A stretch of 64,000 nt of DNA from Tolypeutes matacus (lineage: Eukaryota; Chordata; Mammalia; Cingulata; Chlamyphoridae): assembly GCA_026826555.1 (NCBI GenBank), contig JAKSZT010054566.1, forward strand, positions 452,037 through 516,036, given 5' to 3'. The notes beneath the pieces were generated by a model. That model worked only from the letters and a program-made list of their open reading frames with translations, made no database searches and was not told the origin of the DNA. Position numbers and translations under genes: made by a program. Positions 46,149 through 58,857 of this stretch are shown here, one piece after another. Within the stretch, counting starts at the first letter, position 1, and the number at the start of each line of letters is the position of its first letter.

Positions 46149-46894
46149 GTGGGGTTCTGGCATTCTTTTCAGAGAGGAATTATAAGAGGGAGTTTAGCTG
46201 ACTAAACAGAAGAGGGAGAATTAGGAGAAAATAATACTTATTTTCACATATCTGCAGTACCTTGTCTTTTAAAATGCTTGTAACCACCCTGCTGCTTAAC
46301 TATGGGATGGGCCTCACAAATCCATGAGCTGCCATCGCTGGGTAAATTCAAGCAGAGACTGCAAGGCCCATGACATAGGTGCTGTGAGTTAGGATGAGCA
46401 CATCTCAGGATGTGTCTAAAAATGTCAGGCGCGCAAGGTCAGCATGCTCTCCACAACATCCCCTCCTTCAAAACAAATGCTGACACGAAACCACGCCATA
46501 GAGAAAGGCTACATGACAGTGAAAGGATGAATCACTCTAACTACATAAACACAACTATACTTGCCAATTAGATAAGCAGCCACCCCCCACCCCTGACCCC
46601 CGTTCAGGCCAGTTTCTTTATCCACACCTAAGAATAATACCCGGGTCACATCTGGATCATGAGGTTTGACCTCACATTTGGCTCATGCACACCAGTTTGA
46701 GGCTGAAGATAAAGGCACCACTTCTCTGCTCACCTCAGGGAGCATGCATGCCAGACACTTCTGGGACTCCTTCCATCTCTCTCAGGTTCAGTTCAAGGAG
46801 GCGCCCTCCCTGCTAGCCTCCTGCTTTACTTCCAGTAACATTTCCTAAATTTAAAAAGTTTCCAATGCCTACCAAAAGCACTGCATATGTGAAC
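46149..46894. other. Intergenic, no feature seen
   Basis: No recognised gene or repeat. A C-rich run lies at 46580-46605. Confidence 0.4.
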
Positions 46895-47467
46895 ATAGAA
46901 GTTTTCTAATTACCACCAAATTAGTGGCTTAAAATAACGTTTTTATTATGTCACAGTTTCCATGGGTCAGAAGTCCGGGCACAGTAGAGCTAGATGCCCT
47001 GGTCAAGGTCTCACAAGGCTTGAAGTCAAGGTCTGGGCTGGGCTGCGGTCTCATCTGGATGTTGTGGTTCTCCTCCAAGCTCATTCAGGTTATTGCCAGA
47101 ATTTAGTTCCTTTCAGCTTTTGGAATGAGGTCCCCTTTTCTTGCTTGCTGTTTTCAGCTTCTATAGATCACCCTCAAGTCCTTGCCACAGGGCATTCTCC
47201 ATAGCAATTTACTATGGGGTGGTTTGCTTCCTTCTAGGCCAGCAAGTGAGGGTCTGCTGTTGTTTCTTAGCTCTTGGAAGGGCTGTCCTGATTAGGCATG
47301 TGCATCCAGGATAATCTCCCATTTGCCATTTTGTGACACATTATCACCAGGTGTGATACGGCATCTTTTCCCCGGTGTCACCTACAGTCAAGGGGAGGCT
47401 TTAATACAGGGCTTGTACACGAGAGGGCAGGCATCTTGGGGGCATCTTAGAAGTCTGCCTACCACAG
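46895..47467 (-). repeat. MLT1-like LTR, antisense
   Basis: TTAGTGGCTTAAAATAACG, TTTATTATGTCACAGTTTCC, GGGTCAGAAGTCCGGGCACA and TCACAAGGCTTGAAGTCAAG follow the order of antisense MLT1-type LTRs. It ends near CTACCACAG. The exact subfamily is not determined. Confidence 0.6.
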
Positions 47468-48740
47468 TGTGTTTATCTAGAAGGTATTTAGTGCTTTATC
47501 ATCTTAAACTCTTTCTCACATATTTGCTCATTTAGAAAAATTCAGTGAGGTATAGCAATAATAAATATCACTATACAGAGAATGGAAAATGCCAAGAACT
47601 AGAATTCAAGTTTGTGCTTTTCCTCCTTCTTTTCCTACAGATCAGCAAGAGTTTGTTTTCAGCAGAGAAATGTACAGACCTGCAGCTTTTTGCCTTCCCT
47701 GCCATATCCACACAACCTTTTCACTTCTTCATGATGTAAATTCCACACAGACACAAAGCTCTGCCTCCCAATGACCCCATGTACTTTAAACTGCCCCCAA
47801 TCACAACACCTAGGCAGAGGGCAGAGCCCTCAATACCAAATGTAAGGTGTTGATGGTATAGAATAAGCAGTTTCCTTCACTTATGCTGGAAAGGATAGAA
47901 TAAAACCACCTGGAATGCAGTTTCAACTCACTGGTGAGCTGGAGCCCAAGTTTACCAGCTGGCAAGAGCTGATAATGCTCAGCTTGTCTCAACTCTTTGC
48001 TCTGTGATGTCACACTGGTCACTAGAAATCAGGCATGGTGAGAGGATATACACAATGGAAATAAACAATGCCAAAAATGAAAAAAAAAAATTCCCCAAAG
48101 AGCTAGTTTTTATCCATTTACCAGCATTACCACTGCTTCAACTTCTGGCTATGACAGATAAGGCAGTATCACACTAACCCTCCTACTGAGAAAAACTAGA
48201 AAAACTGTATAAAATACTTTGCAGACATCTGTTTGAAGGCATAAAGTGTTACCAAAGTAGCCAAGACTTGAGGGTCCAATTTCCTAGAAGAAAGAGGGGG
48301 AAGTTTTGAGACGTGAGCTTGATATTAAGCATCGTTTTTTTCCCCTTGAAGCATTTGCTGATTTGTAAGTGACTTTTGAGAGGCTAAGCAGAAAGTGTGC
48401 CTTCAAGGCAGAGAAGCTGAGCAGAGCTTTCAGCAGTCTCAGTGGCTGGGGAGAGAAAAATCTCAGTTCTGGACCTAGCAAAGAAGAGGGTCCCTAAGAA
48501 ACACCCAGGTTTCTGAAGGATGAACAGGAGATATCTCACCCTCAAAAAGAGCAGCACAGCTTTCATTTAGATCAATCCCTACTAGAATAAGTTGTACTTC
48601 CCCACCTAACTGCCTGCTAGATGCATAAGCCAATATTTTCTGGTGGATTTATTATGTACCAATAAACATCTAATAAATCTGAATAAGACATGCAATACAT
48701 ATCTACAGGAGATTTGTAGATCTAAATGTGAAAGGTTAAA
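47468..48740. other. Intergenic, no gene seen
   Basis: No recognisable coding or RNA sequence. Open frames are short and unrelated to known families. Confidence 0.4.
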
Positions 48741-50095
48741 CCACAATGCTTCTAGTAGATATCAATGAAAATCCACACGATTTTGGAAGTACTCCAAAAC
48801 ACATATACATGAATGTTCATAGCAGTATTCTTTCTAACAGCACCAAACTGGGAACAGCTCAAACGTCCATCAACAGTACTATAGATAAATGAATTATGGT
48901 ATATTCCTTCAATGGAATACTACACAGCAATATAAGAACAATCTACTGCTAAAAACAACATAGGTAGACATAGTATTGAATAAAAGAACCCAGACACAAA
49001 ACAGTAGATATTGTATGATTCCATTTCTACAAAGTTTAAAAACAGACAAAACTAACCTATGATTTACAAGTAGGTGGGGAGGGGCCAGTGAGAAGAGTGA
49101 GCACAAGGGGGAGCCCAAGGCCCTAGTAATGTTTTATTTCTTGATCTGGGTGATGATTACATAGGTTTGCTCATTCTGTGAAATTATTTTGAACAGTCTA
49201 CTTATCACTCGTATAACCGTATTAAATGATAATTTTTTGAGGCAGAGAACACAGAAACTCTTCCCCCAAGGTGAAACATGTCTCCTGAATCAGATAGGAC
49301 TCTATACTGCAAGCAACAGAAAAAAATCAAACAGACTTAGAAACTTAGGAGACTCCAAAGAAGATATACAAATGGCTAATAAGCACATGAGAAGATGTTC
49401 AACCTCATTAGTCATTATAGAAATGCAAATCAAAATTACAATGAGATAACACTTCACTAGGATGGATAGAATTGAAAAGATAAAAAATAAGTGTTAGTGA
49501 TGATGTGGAGAAATGGGAATTCTCATACACTTCTTGCAGCAGTTTCTCAAAATGTTAAAGATACCAGCAGCTCTGCTGCTAGGTATACACCCAAGGAAGC
49601 CAAAAACATAAATCCACATAAAAACTTGTATATGAATGTTAATAGTGGCATTATTCATTAGAGCAAAGAAGTGGAAACAACTAACATGTCCATCAACTGA
49701 TGGGCAGGTAAATAAAATGTGTTATATACATATAATAAAATAATATTAAGCCATAAAAATAATGAAGTAGTGATTCATGCTACATGGATAAACATTTAAA
49801 ACATTAAGTGAAAGAAGCCAGACACAAAGGTTACAAATTGTATGATTCTAATCTTATGAAATGTTCAGAATACATAAAGCTGTAGAGAAAGTAGTGGCAT
49901 CCTGGAGCTAGAGGGGGAACAGGTATTAACTCTTAGAAGAACAAGAGATCTTACTGAGGTGATGAAAAATGTTCTAAAACTGCATCATAGTGACAGATGC
50001 ACAACTCAGTAAATTTACTTGAAAATATCGAACTGTTCACTTAAAATGTTAAATATAAAGAATGTAAGTTATACCTCAAAAAAGTTGTCAAAATT
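48740..50095 (+). repeat. Two sense L1 3'-region fragments
   Basis: Fragment one (about 48785-49200) has CATCAACAGTACTATAGATAAATGAATTATGG and GAATACTACACAGCAATA. Fragment two (about 49345-50095) has ATACAAATGGCTAATAAGCACATG, CTCATTAGTCATTATAGAAATG and a second GGAAACAACTAACATGTCCATC block. Both are decayed. Confidence 0.7.
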
Positions 50096-50102
50096 TAAAA
50101 TA

Positions 50103-50325
50103 GGAGAGTGGATGTGGCTCAAGCTGTTGAGCCTCTGCTTCCCACATGGGAGGTCCCAGGTTCGGTTCCCAGTGCCTCCTAGAAACAAAAAAGACAACAA
50201 GCAAACAAATGAAAAAACCAACTCAGGGGAACCGATGTCGCTCAGTGATTGAGTGCCAGTTTCTCACTTATGAGGTCCTGGGTTTTAAACCCTGGCCCTG
50301 GTACCTCAAAAAAAAAATTTTTTTT
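50103..50325 (+). mobile_element. Dimeric tRNA-derived SINE, short-linker form
   Basis: Head 1 is GAGTGGATGTGGCTCAAGC with GGTTCGGTTCCC, followed by an A-rich spacer, head 2 GGGGAACCGATGTCGCTCAG with GGGTTTTAAACCC, and an A-tail. Two B-box-like elements are about 120 bp apart. Confidence 0.85.
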
Positions 50326-50789
50326 TTAAATAAAGGAATGGGCTAAAGGAAAAGCAAAAGAAAAAATGCACAACTGCAAATATCATCAAATGTATTGGAA
50401 CTTAGGGTGAAAAGCATTAAAAAAAGCAAATAGGTGATATAATCTAAACATATGTAATATTTACAAAGACAATTCATTAAAAATTTTATTATGAGAAAAC
50501 TTAAAGATATAAGCAAAAAACATTGAAAAATCAGATTGAACTTGAGAACAAACCTGATTACACTGGGGATTATAAATGTGCCTCTTTCAGAATTTAACAA
50601 ATGTAATAAAACAAAATTAGAGACATAGAAAATGTGACTAATTCAAGACAAATATAGTAAATATATAGACATTGTGACCTACAGACCTGATATATTCTTT
50701 TGTTTTGTTTATGAGGCATACAAAAATCAAACATATTCATTGCTGAAGTAAATCCTCAATAAAGTTACAAAGTAGAAATTTTATAATTT

Positions 50790-51355
50790 ATATCCTTTGC
50801 TCTGGTCCCCATTCAATCTTTCCCACTCAGGCAGGCACAGGCATGTTTCTAAAATATACATATAATTGTGTCACTCTTTTGCTTACAACCCTTTCATGAC
50901 TCCCATCCCTACCCCATACTTTCACGATAACCAACAAATGCCCCATCATGGTATATATGTTTGCCTGTGATCTTCCTTGTCGAACCCTGCAGCCATCTCT
51001 CCCAGCTTTTGTTGCATCTCCAGCCACACCAGACACCCGGTCTCCCTCTGGGTCATCATTTCTCTTTCTTCCATCACTTTTCATGTTCTATTTCCTTGAC
51101 CTTGGAATAACTCTTTTCTACCTGCTTGCTTCTGCTTCCTTCTTTAAGATGCAATTCAAGTTTTGTCCCCCTCAACATAGTTTTAGGACCATCTTACCTG
51201 CTCCATGCCCCTACCACTCTCCCAGTTGTAATTCTTGGTTTATTCATCTGTCTCCCCCACTGCATTTTACATTCCTCTGGTGCCAGAGATGTCTTTGAAC
51301 TCTATATCACTAGGGCCTAGCACAGATTCTAGTGTAGCATCATAAATGTTTAATA
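50790..51355 (+). repeat. L2-like ancient LINE 3' end
   Basis: CACTCTTTTGCTTACAACCC, ATTCATCTGTCTCCCCCACT, AGGGCCTAGCACAGATTCTAG and AAATGTTTAATAAAATA follow the typical L2 3' end (lists of stock phrases ending in TAGTAGG...AATAAATGTTT). The distal part is duplicated at 58085-58225. Confidence 0.7.
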
Positions 51356-51550
51356 AAATAATATGTAAGGAGCTGAGGGAAATGCTTGTATAGTTCTCTT
51401 TCTCCTAGCTTCAGATGGGTCGTGAAATGCCTTGTATTGCATTTTCAGCTCTGAAGTCTAGTGCAGACATAGAAGGATTCTATGGTCAGCCAGATCTGAG
51501 TGAAATTATAACTCTTGCAATTTGATATTTTAGGTGTTTAAAGTGAGCTA
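51240..51550. repeat. Segmental duplication flank, copy A
   Basis: It aligns by eye over about 310 bp with 58085-58435: AATATGTAAGGAGCTGAGGG, GAAATGCCTTGTATTGCATTTTCAG and GACATAGAAGGATTCTATGG each have close counterparts. It lies on the C-terminal side of POM121-like copy A. Confidence 0.85.
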
Positions 51551-51553
51551 GAA

Positions 51554-51955
51554 TGGCCACTGCCTCTGATCCTAGGATGCTGGCTCCCCTAGTAAGAAGC
51601 CCGAAGAATGCTTCCAGGAGACATGGGTGGTACATGCAATTGTTTATTGCAGGAAGGTTGCTAACAGAGATGTGGTCCAGGATGGCAGGTGGACCCAGGC
51701 AGATCTCTACTAACAGGGGAGGTTTAATAGTAGCTTATATAGGCAAAGAACAAAGAAGGCACATAGCCACAGGAACAGTAAATCATAAGACTTGTATTCT
51801 GAAGAATATTCGTTCTTTCTGGTCTGTGCATGAAGCCCCACATTGACCAGCGCTATCAATCTTGTATACCGGTCACGCTCTATGCCCTGAACGCCGCCTG
51901 TTCCTAGAAGATTGATGATGGGTTAGGAATCCCCTCCTTACAATGGGAACAAAGG
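51554..51955 (-). repeat. LTR-like insertion in duplication copy A
   Basis: It interrupts the alignment between the duplication flank and POM121-like copy A. Antisense AATAAA occurs in TTGTTTATTGCAGG at about 51640 and a TATA-like TATATAAGC in the minus strand at about 51735. The ends are not certain. It takes the place of the C-terminal half of the pseudogene present in copy B. Confidence 0.4.
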
Positions 51956-51974
51956 AGAAAAAGAAACAAGGAGG

Positions 51975-52897
51975 GGAAGCAAGATTTACACCAGAAGAAC
52001 TATTTACCTTACACTGACTGTATTTGAAAACATTTCCTCCTGCTGCTTCTTTGACTTCAGGGGGGCTGGATTGCTGGGCACCTCCTCTGTTGGACTCTGT
52101 AATGGAGAACGGATTGGGGCAGGGCCAGTCAGCCCTGCGACCCTCTGGTCCCTCCTGCAAAGCGGCAGGGCACCTCCAGCAGGGCGGTATGTGTTGGTGA
52201 TGGCTTGGCCTTTGGGGAATGGGCTCATGGCAGATAGCTGGGCTTTCTTCCTCAAGCTGTCTTCTGGGCACCTGGAGTGGAGGTTTCCCTTCAAAGGCCC
52301 AGGGCTGAATCCAAAGGAGGTGAGGGGCTCCAGTGGTCACCAGGGGTCTAAGGCTGGTGGTCCGCTCCCACTGCCATGGGAGCCCTTCTCTGATAGTTCT
52401 GCCTTTTGGTCACTGTTTGATTTTCTTCTTCTTCACCGTGGCTTTCCTTCTCCCTCCCAGTGCCTTCAGCTCTGTCTCGTGTAAGCAAAGATCTGGGGTG
52501 TGACTGGATGGCCCAGGCCTCACAGAGGCAACTGCCTGCTCAGGGGGCAAAGGCGAGCCAGTCTGCGATCTGGAGAATTGATCTCTCCACGAGGGGGTGA
52601 ACATCTGGCATGCACATCCTGGAGGTGCGAGGAGACAGCACCAGCTTCTTTTGAGAGTCCTGACAGGACAGCAGGCAAAAAGAGGGGCACTGAGGCCGCG
52701 GTGTTAAAATACCGCCTCTTCCGGGCGTCGCAAAAGCCAGCGGTAAAGATCCCTTGTTCCCTAAGAACCGGGTCTAGGAGAGGTGCAGCCTCAGTGCGGT
52801 GATCCAGGGCTGGCAGGGGAGGACCGCGGCGGGGGAACTGGGGGAGGACCGCCAGGCGGGGAGCGGCGGGGGCGAGGCCGCCGAGGATGTTCCTCAC
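51975..52897 (-). pseudogene. POM121L2-like: POM121-like nucleoporin pseudogene, copy A (N-terminal half)
   Basis: POM121 is a membrane nucleoporin, and POM121-like relatives lack the transmembrane part and start at MGSYLG. The minus strand shows in order an MGSYLG-like start reading VRNILGGLAP at 52897 (GTG, not ATG), ARKRRYFNTA matching the PRRRYPIHQT block, SHTPDLCLHETELKALGG matching the KETVLSALKE block, and SPLQSPTEEVPSNPAPLKSKKQQEE matching the SRSQTPERPAKKIREEE block. Adjacent blocks lie in different frames (52897-52520, 52604-52410, 52294-52004), with a stop at 52410, so it is broken. Homology runs without obvious introns, suggesting a single-exon gene or retro-copy. Assignment to POM121L2 is inferred from the V1R neighbour. 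Confidence 0.8.
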
Positions 52898-53360
52898 GCA
52901 GAGCAGTTTGTGCGCTGTCGGGTCCCGGAAAGAGAGTAGGAAAGTCGCAGACGTCCCCTAGCTCGCGACTCCTCTGAGGCAAAGCGAGCGCGCTGTTCAG
53001 CCCGAGGCTGATGGAACTGGTGACAGCGAGAGTGCGTGCGAGCGAGGGGCGCGGGACCAGACGATAAAGGGCGAGGCCCAACGGTCCAGCGCCGGCTGAC
53101 TACCTTTACCGATTGCGAGTGTGGGCACCGGGTGGGCACCAGAAAGGGCCCCGCGCTGTGTGGGGACTGTCGAGGGCTGTGGAAGCTGGTAGGTGGCCCC
53201 GCTGGGAACCTTAGAGCCATTGCCTATGAGTCCCCAGCGTTTTCTGGGGTCCCCGGAGGGCAGAGCCTGCTCAAAGTCAGAGGTAAGGGCAACCCAGATC
53301 CTCGCAGGGCGGGGACCCCGCTCACAGGGAGGGCCAGGTAGGAAAGACCAGGGCTTGGAG
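52690..53360. promoter_or_regulatory. CpG-rich island at the 5' side of POM121-like copy A
   Basis: This is the only GC-rich, CpG-dense stretch of its length in the window (GAGGACCGCGGCGGGG, GCGAGCGCGCTG, GTGCGTGCGAGCGAGG). It straddles the presumed start of copy A and so could be a former or present minus-strand promoter. No TATA box was seen. The minus-strand peptide upstream of the start (LFPGPDSAQ) resembles the LEGPDPAE segment just before MGSYLG in POM121, so some of it may be former coding sequence. Confidence 0.6.
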
Positions 53361-53690
53361 GGAAGAGGAGGGCGGCCCTGATTTTCTGGGATGATTTAGG
53401 CGCCCAGACAGCAGGGGAAGCTGCAGGCCTCCTGCTAAGGTGGGGAACAAAGAAAACATCAGACGCCCCAGTCTCTTCCTTTGCGGCAGCCATCATAGAT
53501 GACATCAATCGCACCACTCACCCCCCACACCCCTTTTCCTGAAAATGTATAACATTGATAAAATAGCTTTCTTGTATATTGGTTAGAATTCAACAAACCG
53601 TTTAGACCTATGGGTTTTTTCCAGGAAAGGTTTTTTTTTTAATCCCTTATGAATGTCTCTCAAACTATAGTCATGCTCCCTTTTTAATTC
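53361..53690. other. Intergenic between CpG island and L1
   Basis: No open frame or repeat recognised. GC content falls quickly after about 53520. Confidence 0.4.
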
Positions 53691-54621
53691 CTGATATGAG
53701 TGCTTTTTTAAACAGCTTTTTTGACATCTAGTTTATATACCATACAATTCGTCCATTTAAAGCATAGAATTCACCGGTTTTTAGTATATTCACAGATACA
53801 TGTGACCATCACCACAGTCAATTTTAGAACATTTTTCTCACTGCAAAAGCAATCCCCTACCCTTTAACCACTAATCTACTTTCTATCTCTATAGATTTCT
53901 TTGTAAACATTTCATATGAATGCCTCCATACAATATGTGGTCTTTTGTGTCTGGCTTCTTTCACTTAGCATGTTTTCAAGGTTCGCCCATATTATAGCAC
54001 TTATCAGAACTTCATTCCTTTTTATGGCTGAATAATATTCCACCATATGGGTATAGCACATTTTGTTTGTCCATTCATCAGTTTATGGGCATTTGGGTTT
54101 GTTTACACCTTTTGGCTCTTGTGAGTAATTTCCACCTTTTGGCTCTTATGAGTAATGCTGCTATGAACATTTGTGTACAAGATTTATGTGGACATAGGAA
54201 TGGAATTGCTGAGTCATATAACTTTCTTTAGTTGTTTTAGGATAGTTTTCCAAATGGCTGCACCATTTTACATTCCCATCAGCAGAGTATGAGGGTTCCA
54301 ATTTCTCCCCATCCTCACCAACATGTTGCTATTTAACTTTTTGATTCTAGCCATCCTACTGGATGTGAAGTAGTATCTCATTGTGGCTTTGATTTGTATT
54401 TCCCTGGTGGCTAATCATGTCAAGCATCTTTTCATGTGCTTATTGGCCATTTGTATATCTTTTTTGTATAAACGTCTATTCACATCATTTGCTCACTTTA
54501 AAAATTTGTTTGTCTTTTTATTATTGAGTTATGAATTCTTTATATATTCAGGTACTAGACTCTTATCAAATATATAATTTGCAAATATTTTCTCTCATTC
54601 TGTGGGTTTTCTTTTTCCTTT

Positions 54622-55868
54622 TTTTTTAAATTTATTTATTTTTTATTGTGGGTAAAAATCAAAATTTTCACAATACATACCAATATTTGTAAAACGATAT
54701 ATAAATATATACGCATATATGTGCATTTGCTTACAAAAATGTTTTTTAAGAAGTGCTTAGATTACCTAAAATATTACACAGAACCTACCGGGATTCCCAT
54801 GTTCCCCACCTCCCACACCTCCCACCACATCCCATACAAACATCTCCCACAAGTGTGGCCCATCACCCTCAATGGACTTACACATCCTGGGGCCTTGCCA
54901 TCAACCATAGACCACAGTTCACATCGTAGACCACACTCTCTCCCACACAGTTCTGAATGGTGTGTGCTGATTTAAAATGGCCTATATCGGTTGCCATAAC
55001 GGCAGTCAGGACAACCTCCAAATCCCGAAAAAGCCCCTGTATTTCAACTGCACATCCCCTCCCTGCCCCGAAAGTGTCCAGTGGCCACTGGCTCCACCTC
55101 ACTATTATAATTTCTTCCATTGCTAGAATCACCATATGTGTACAACAGAATACCATCAAGTCCACTCTAGTCCATAGTTCTTCCCCCAATCCTGAGGGGA
55201 CTGGGATTGTGATGTCCACTCCACCTCCAAGTGAGAGAGGGCTTATATCCCATGGATATGGTGGGTGGGATGATCCTGCCTGCAGATGCAGGCCCTCTCC
55301 ATTCCCTGGGATGGCCATTGCCCATCGTTGTCTCCTCGCCAGGTGACTTGGATGAGTCCATTGAGCTGTAGGGTAGGAGTTGCAGCTCCACTGAGATTCC
55401 ACGCACACCTGGCACATAGGTAGGCCAGAGGCTCCAGTCTCTGGAAGTGTACCTAAAAACCCCAGCATCACATATAGGTTTGAATAGAAGGGACTGATGA
55501 ACCATGTGCAGGGAGGACTTATTTGAGTCCAACTCTGTCGCTCTCAGGAGCACAGATTCCAAAATAGAGCCCACTGATAAGGCGTCAGTCTCTGGGGCTA
55601 TCCCCCCTTATATAAGACCTGGGTGTCTCCAGAGCGCTCCGGAGCCCCTCTGTGTGGGGTGATATGCACTTAGATGTTCTATGAGCTCCTACTGAGGTGT
55701 GCGTAAGCGTTACCCCTGGGATGACCTCCCGACTCTCTTTGAAGTCTCTTAGCCATTTGAACTCATTTGTCTTTACCTTTTCCCCCTTTAATTCAAGGTC
55801 TTTTTCCAGTTGTGTTGCCAGTTGGCACTTGGTATTAATCCCTCGTTGCCAGGAAGGCTTATCCCTTT
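54622..55868 (-). mobile_element. L1-tailed repeat family, antisense copy
   Basis: Reverse complement of the element at 24.1-25.27 kb, beginning CCTTCCTGGCAACGAGGGAT at the right and ending in a T-rich tail at the left (ATTTATTTATTTTTTATT). About 1.25 kb long and inserted in L1. A 135-codon minus-strand frame at 55574-55167 is collinear with the plus-strand frame at 24270-24839. Confidence 0.75.
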
Positions 55869-56156
55869 TTACTTTCTTGATTGTGTCTTTTGAAGCACAA
55901 AAATTTTAAATTTTGAATCCAATTTATCAATTTTTTTCTTTTGTTGCTTATACTTTGGGTTTCATATCTAAGAATCCTTTGCCAAATCAAAGGTCATGAA
56001 GATTTACCCCTATATTTTAGCCAAACTTTATGGCTTTGATCCATTTTGAGTCGATTTTTGTATATGATATGATGTACAGGTTCATTCTTTTGCATGTGAC
56101 TCTCCAGTTATCCCAGTACTGTATGTTGAAAAAACTATTCTTTCTTCATTGGATGG

Positions 56157-56725
56157 TATATTATTCTGCCAAAGGGGTGCTTTTGCAAAGTACCAGAAAT
56201 CTGTTGGCTTTTATAAAGGATATTTATTTGGGGTAAAAACTTAACAATTACAAGGCCCTAAAGAATCCAACTCAAAGTTGCTTTCTCACCAAAGTCAGTT
56301 GCCACATGTTGAAGCAAGATGGTCTCTGATCTCTGCCTGGTCTCTCAGGGCTTCCTATATCAGTCTCTGGCATAGGGATCGTTTTCTTTCTGGGCTTTCT
56401 TAGCTGCTCAACTGCAATCTATCAGGCGAATGACTTATGTCTCCCTGGGGCCCCAGGATCAAGCATGACAGAGCTCTCTCTCTTCCTGTGTGTCTTCTTG
56501 AATGAGTGTCTGTTTATATCAGCTCACCAAGGGGATGGGGAATCAACCGGAGTCATGCCTTACTGATGTTGTTGAATCAAAGCCTTAATCTTAACAGGTA
56601 ATTTAATCAAAGGTCCCTCAGCTGAGTCCAATATAATCAAAGGGTATCACACCCAGAAGAATAGATTAGTTTACAAACACAATCTTTCTCTTTTTGGGAT
56701 TCATAAATAATCTCAAACTGCCACA
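56157..56725 (-). repeat. Solo LTR nested in L1, antisense
   Basis: Flanked by a perfect 5-bp duplication GATGG (56152-56156 and 56726-56730). The left edge reads TATATTATTCTGCCAAAGG, where one expects TG, and the right edge ends in GCCACA. Same broad family as 39049 and 58858. Confidence 0.85.
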
Positions 56726-58084
56726 GATGGTCTCAGCTATCTTGTCTAAATAAGTTGACCATAGATATATGGGTTTATTTCTGCACTGCCAATTGTATTC
56801 TATTTATATATATTCTTGTGCTAGTTCTATACTGTCTTGATTATCATTGATTTGTAGTAAGTTTTAAAATTGGTAAGTGTGAATCCTCCTATTTTGTTTT
56901 TCAAGATTGTTTTGGCTATTCTGGATCCCTTGAAGTTCCCTAAGAACTTTAGAAGCAGCTTGTCACTTTTTACAAAGAAGTCAGCAGGGATTCTCTGATA
57001 GAGACTGTGTTGAATCTATAGATCAGTTTCAGAAATATTGCCATCTTAACAAAAAGTCTTCCTATCTATGAAATGGGATGCTTTTTCAATTAGATCTTAA
57101 ATCTCTTTCAAAATGTTTTGTGTTTTTCAGAGTACGTTTTGCAAATATTTTGTAAACTTATTACTAAGTATTTTTTATTTATGATGTAATTGTCAATGGA
57201 ATTGTTTTCTTAATTTCTTTTTCATATAGTTTGTTGCAAATGTAGTGAAATACAATGGATTTTTGTAAATTGATCTATCCTGCAGGTTTACTGAACTTGT
57301 TTACTAGTCCCAAAGTTTTTCTTAGTGGATTCCTTAGGATTTTGTATATACACAATCATGTCATCTACAAATAGAAATAATTTTACTTCTTCCTTTCCAA
57401 TATGGATGCCTTCTAATTTATTTTCCTTGCCCAGTTGGCTTACCTAGAACTTCTAATAAGATATTGAATAGAAATGGCCAGAGCAGACATCCTTGTCTTA
57501 TTCTTGATTTTTGCCAGAAAACATCCAGACTCTCACCATTAAGTATGAGGCTAGCTGTGGGCTTTTTTATAGATGCTCTTTCGCAGGTTGAGGCAATTCT
57601 GTTCTATTCCTAGTTTTCTGAGTTTTATTTTATTTATTTTTTATCATGAAAGGACATTGGATTTTGTCAAATGGATTTTCTGTGTCTGTTGAAATGTGAT
57701 TTTTGTTTTTTATTCTCTTGATATAATGTGTTACAGTAATCAATTTCTGGTGTTAAACCAACCTTGCATTCCTGGGATAAATTCCACTTGATCGTGGTGT
57801 ATATTTCTTTATATATGTTGCTGGATTCATTTTGCTAGTATATTACTGAGAATTTTTGCATCCATATTCATAAGAGATATTGATCTGTAGCTTTATTTAT
57901 TTATTTATTTTTGCAATATCTTTGTCTGGATTTGGTAACAAGGGTAATATTGATCCCATAAAATTATTTGCAAAGTGCTCTCTCTTCTTCTATTTTTTGG
58001 AAGAGTTTGTGAAGAAATGGTATTAATTCTTCTTAGTTTTATCTCCATTTTACATATCCCCATATCCCTCACAGTAACCCCTCT

Positions 58085-58435
58085 GGTTGTAATTTTTGGG
58101 TTATTCATCTGTGTCTCCTACTATAATGCAAATCCTGTGTAATAAAAGATGTCTTTCAACTCTGTGTTACTAGGACTTAGTATAGTGTCTAGTGTAAGTT
58201 ATCACTGAATAAATATTTTATAAAATAGCATGTAAGAAACTAAGGGAAATGCTTATATCTTTTACTTTCCCCGTGTAAGATGCTTTTATTGGTTGTAAAA
58301 TGCCTTAGAAATGATTGCATTTTCAGCAATTAAGTCTAATGGAGACATAGAAGGACTCTATGGTCAACCATATCTGTGTAAAATTGTAACTGTTGTGATT
58401 TGATATTTTGGGGTGTTTAGAGTAGAGCCAGACTG
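58085..58435. repeat. Segmental duplication flank, copy B
   Basis: Counterpart of 51240-51550, with AATAGCATGTAAGAAACTAAGGG, GAGACATAGAAGGACTCTATGG and TTTGATATTTTGGGGTGTTTAGAG. It begins inside the same L2-like element. Confidence 0.85.
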
Positions 58436-58857
58436 GTTATTTTTCTAGTCTATCCAGATATTTCCTTAAAAAGAGGATCTTTTTTGATTTTTATGGAATA
58501 TGATAGCTTCTGAGTAATATGTTACATACTAGACATAGATTTTCAATAACAGAGAGTGGGCATGAACTTTTATTTCCTTGTTACTCCAGGCCAAATAACT
58601 TGAATGCCATACCCATTTCTCCAATTAAAGTGTGAATGTGTGGAGATGATTGACCTAATTATCAAAGAAAAAGACACGGATGAGACATTAAACATTTTTA
58701 AAGACTAAAATTCTTATGTGTGGCTTCCTACCATGCCTCAGAGAGGATTTGGCCTACAGTGAGGTCAGAGTGATGGGAGAGATCACAAAGTGAAGGGGCA
58801 AGGAGGAGTCACTACATCTCCCCTCCTCTGGACCTCATTTCCTCCTGGACAGCCATC
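58436..58857. other. Intergenic, no feature seen
   Basis: No recognised gene or repeat between the duplication flank and the LTR. Confidence 0.4.

Larger units (their letters stand above)
53695..58060 (-). mobile_element. Old antisense L1 with two nested insertions
   Basis: L1 3' UTR/ORF2 text (GGCTTCTTTCACTTAGCATG, GTTTGTCCATTCATCAGTTTATGG) runs to 54615, resumes at 55875 (TTTCTTGATTGTGTCTTTTG) up to 56150, and resumes again at 56730 through ORF2 wording (CAATCATGTCATCTACAAAT, ACCAACCTTGCATTCCTGGG). The insertions are the L1-tailed repeat (54622-55868) and an LTR (56157-56725). No intact frame remains. Confidence 0.8.

Noticed and set aside
51873..52340. 155-codon minus-strand frame as an intact gene
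   Set aside because: Only part aligns with POM121. It runs into the adjacent LTR-like insertion, and neighbouring homology is in other frames.
52783..53381. Plus-strand Gly/Arg-rich frames in the CpG island
   Set aside because: GC-rich sequence is open in many frames by composition. The minus-strand POM121 homology explains the region better.
54878..55574. Minus-strand frames of 135-197 codons as a host protein
   Set aside because: They are within the antisense copy of the L1-tailed repeat.
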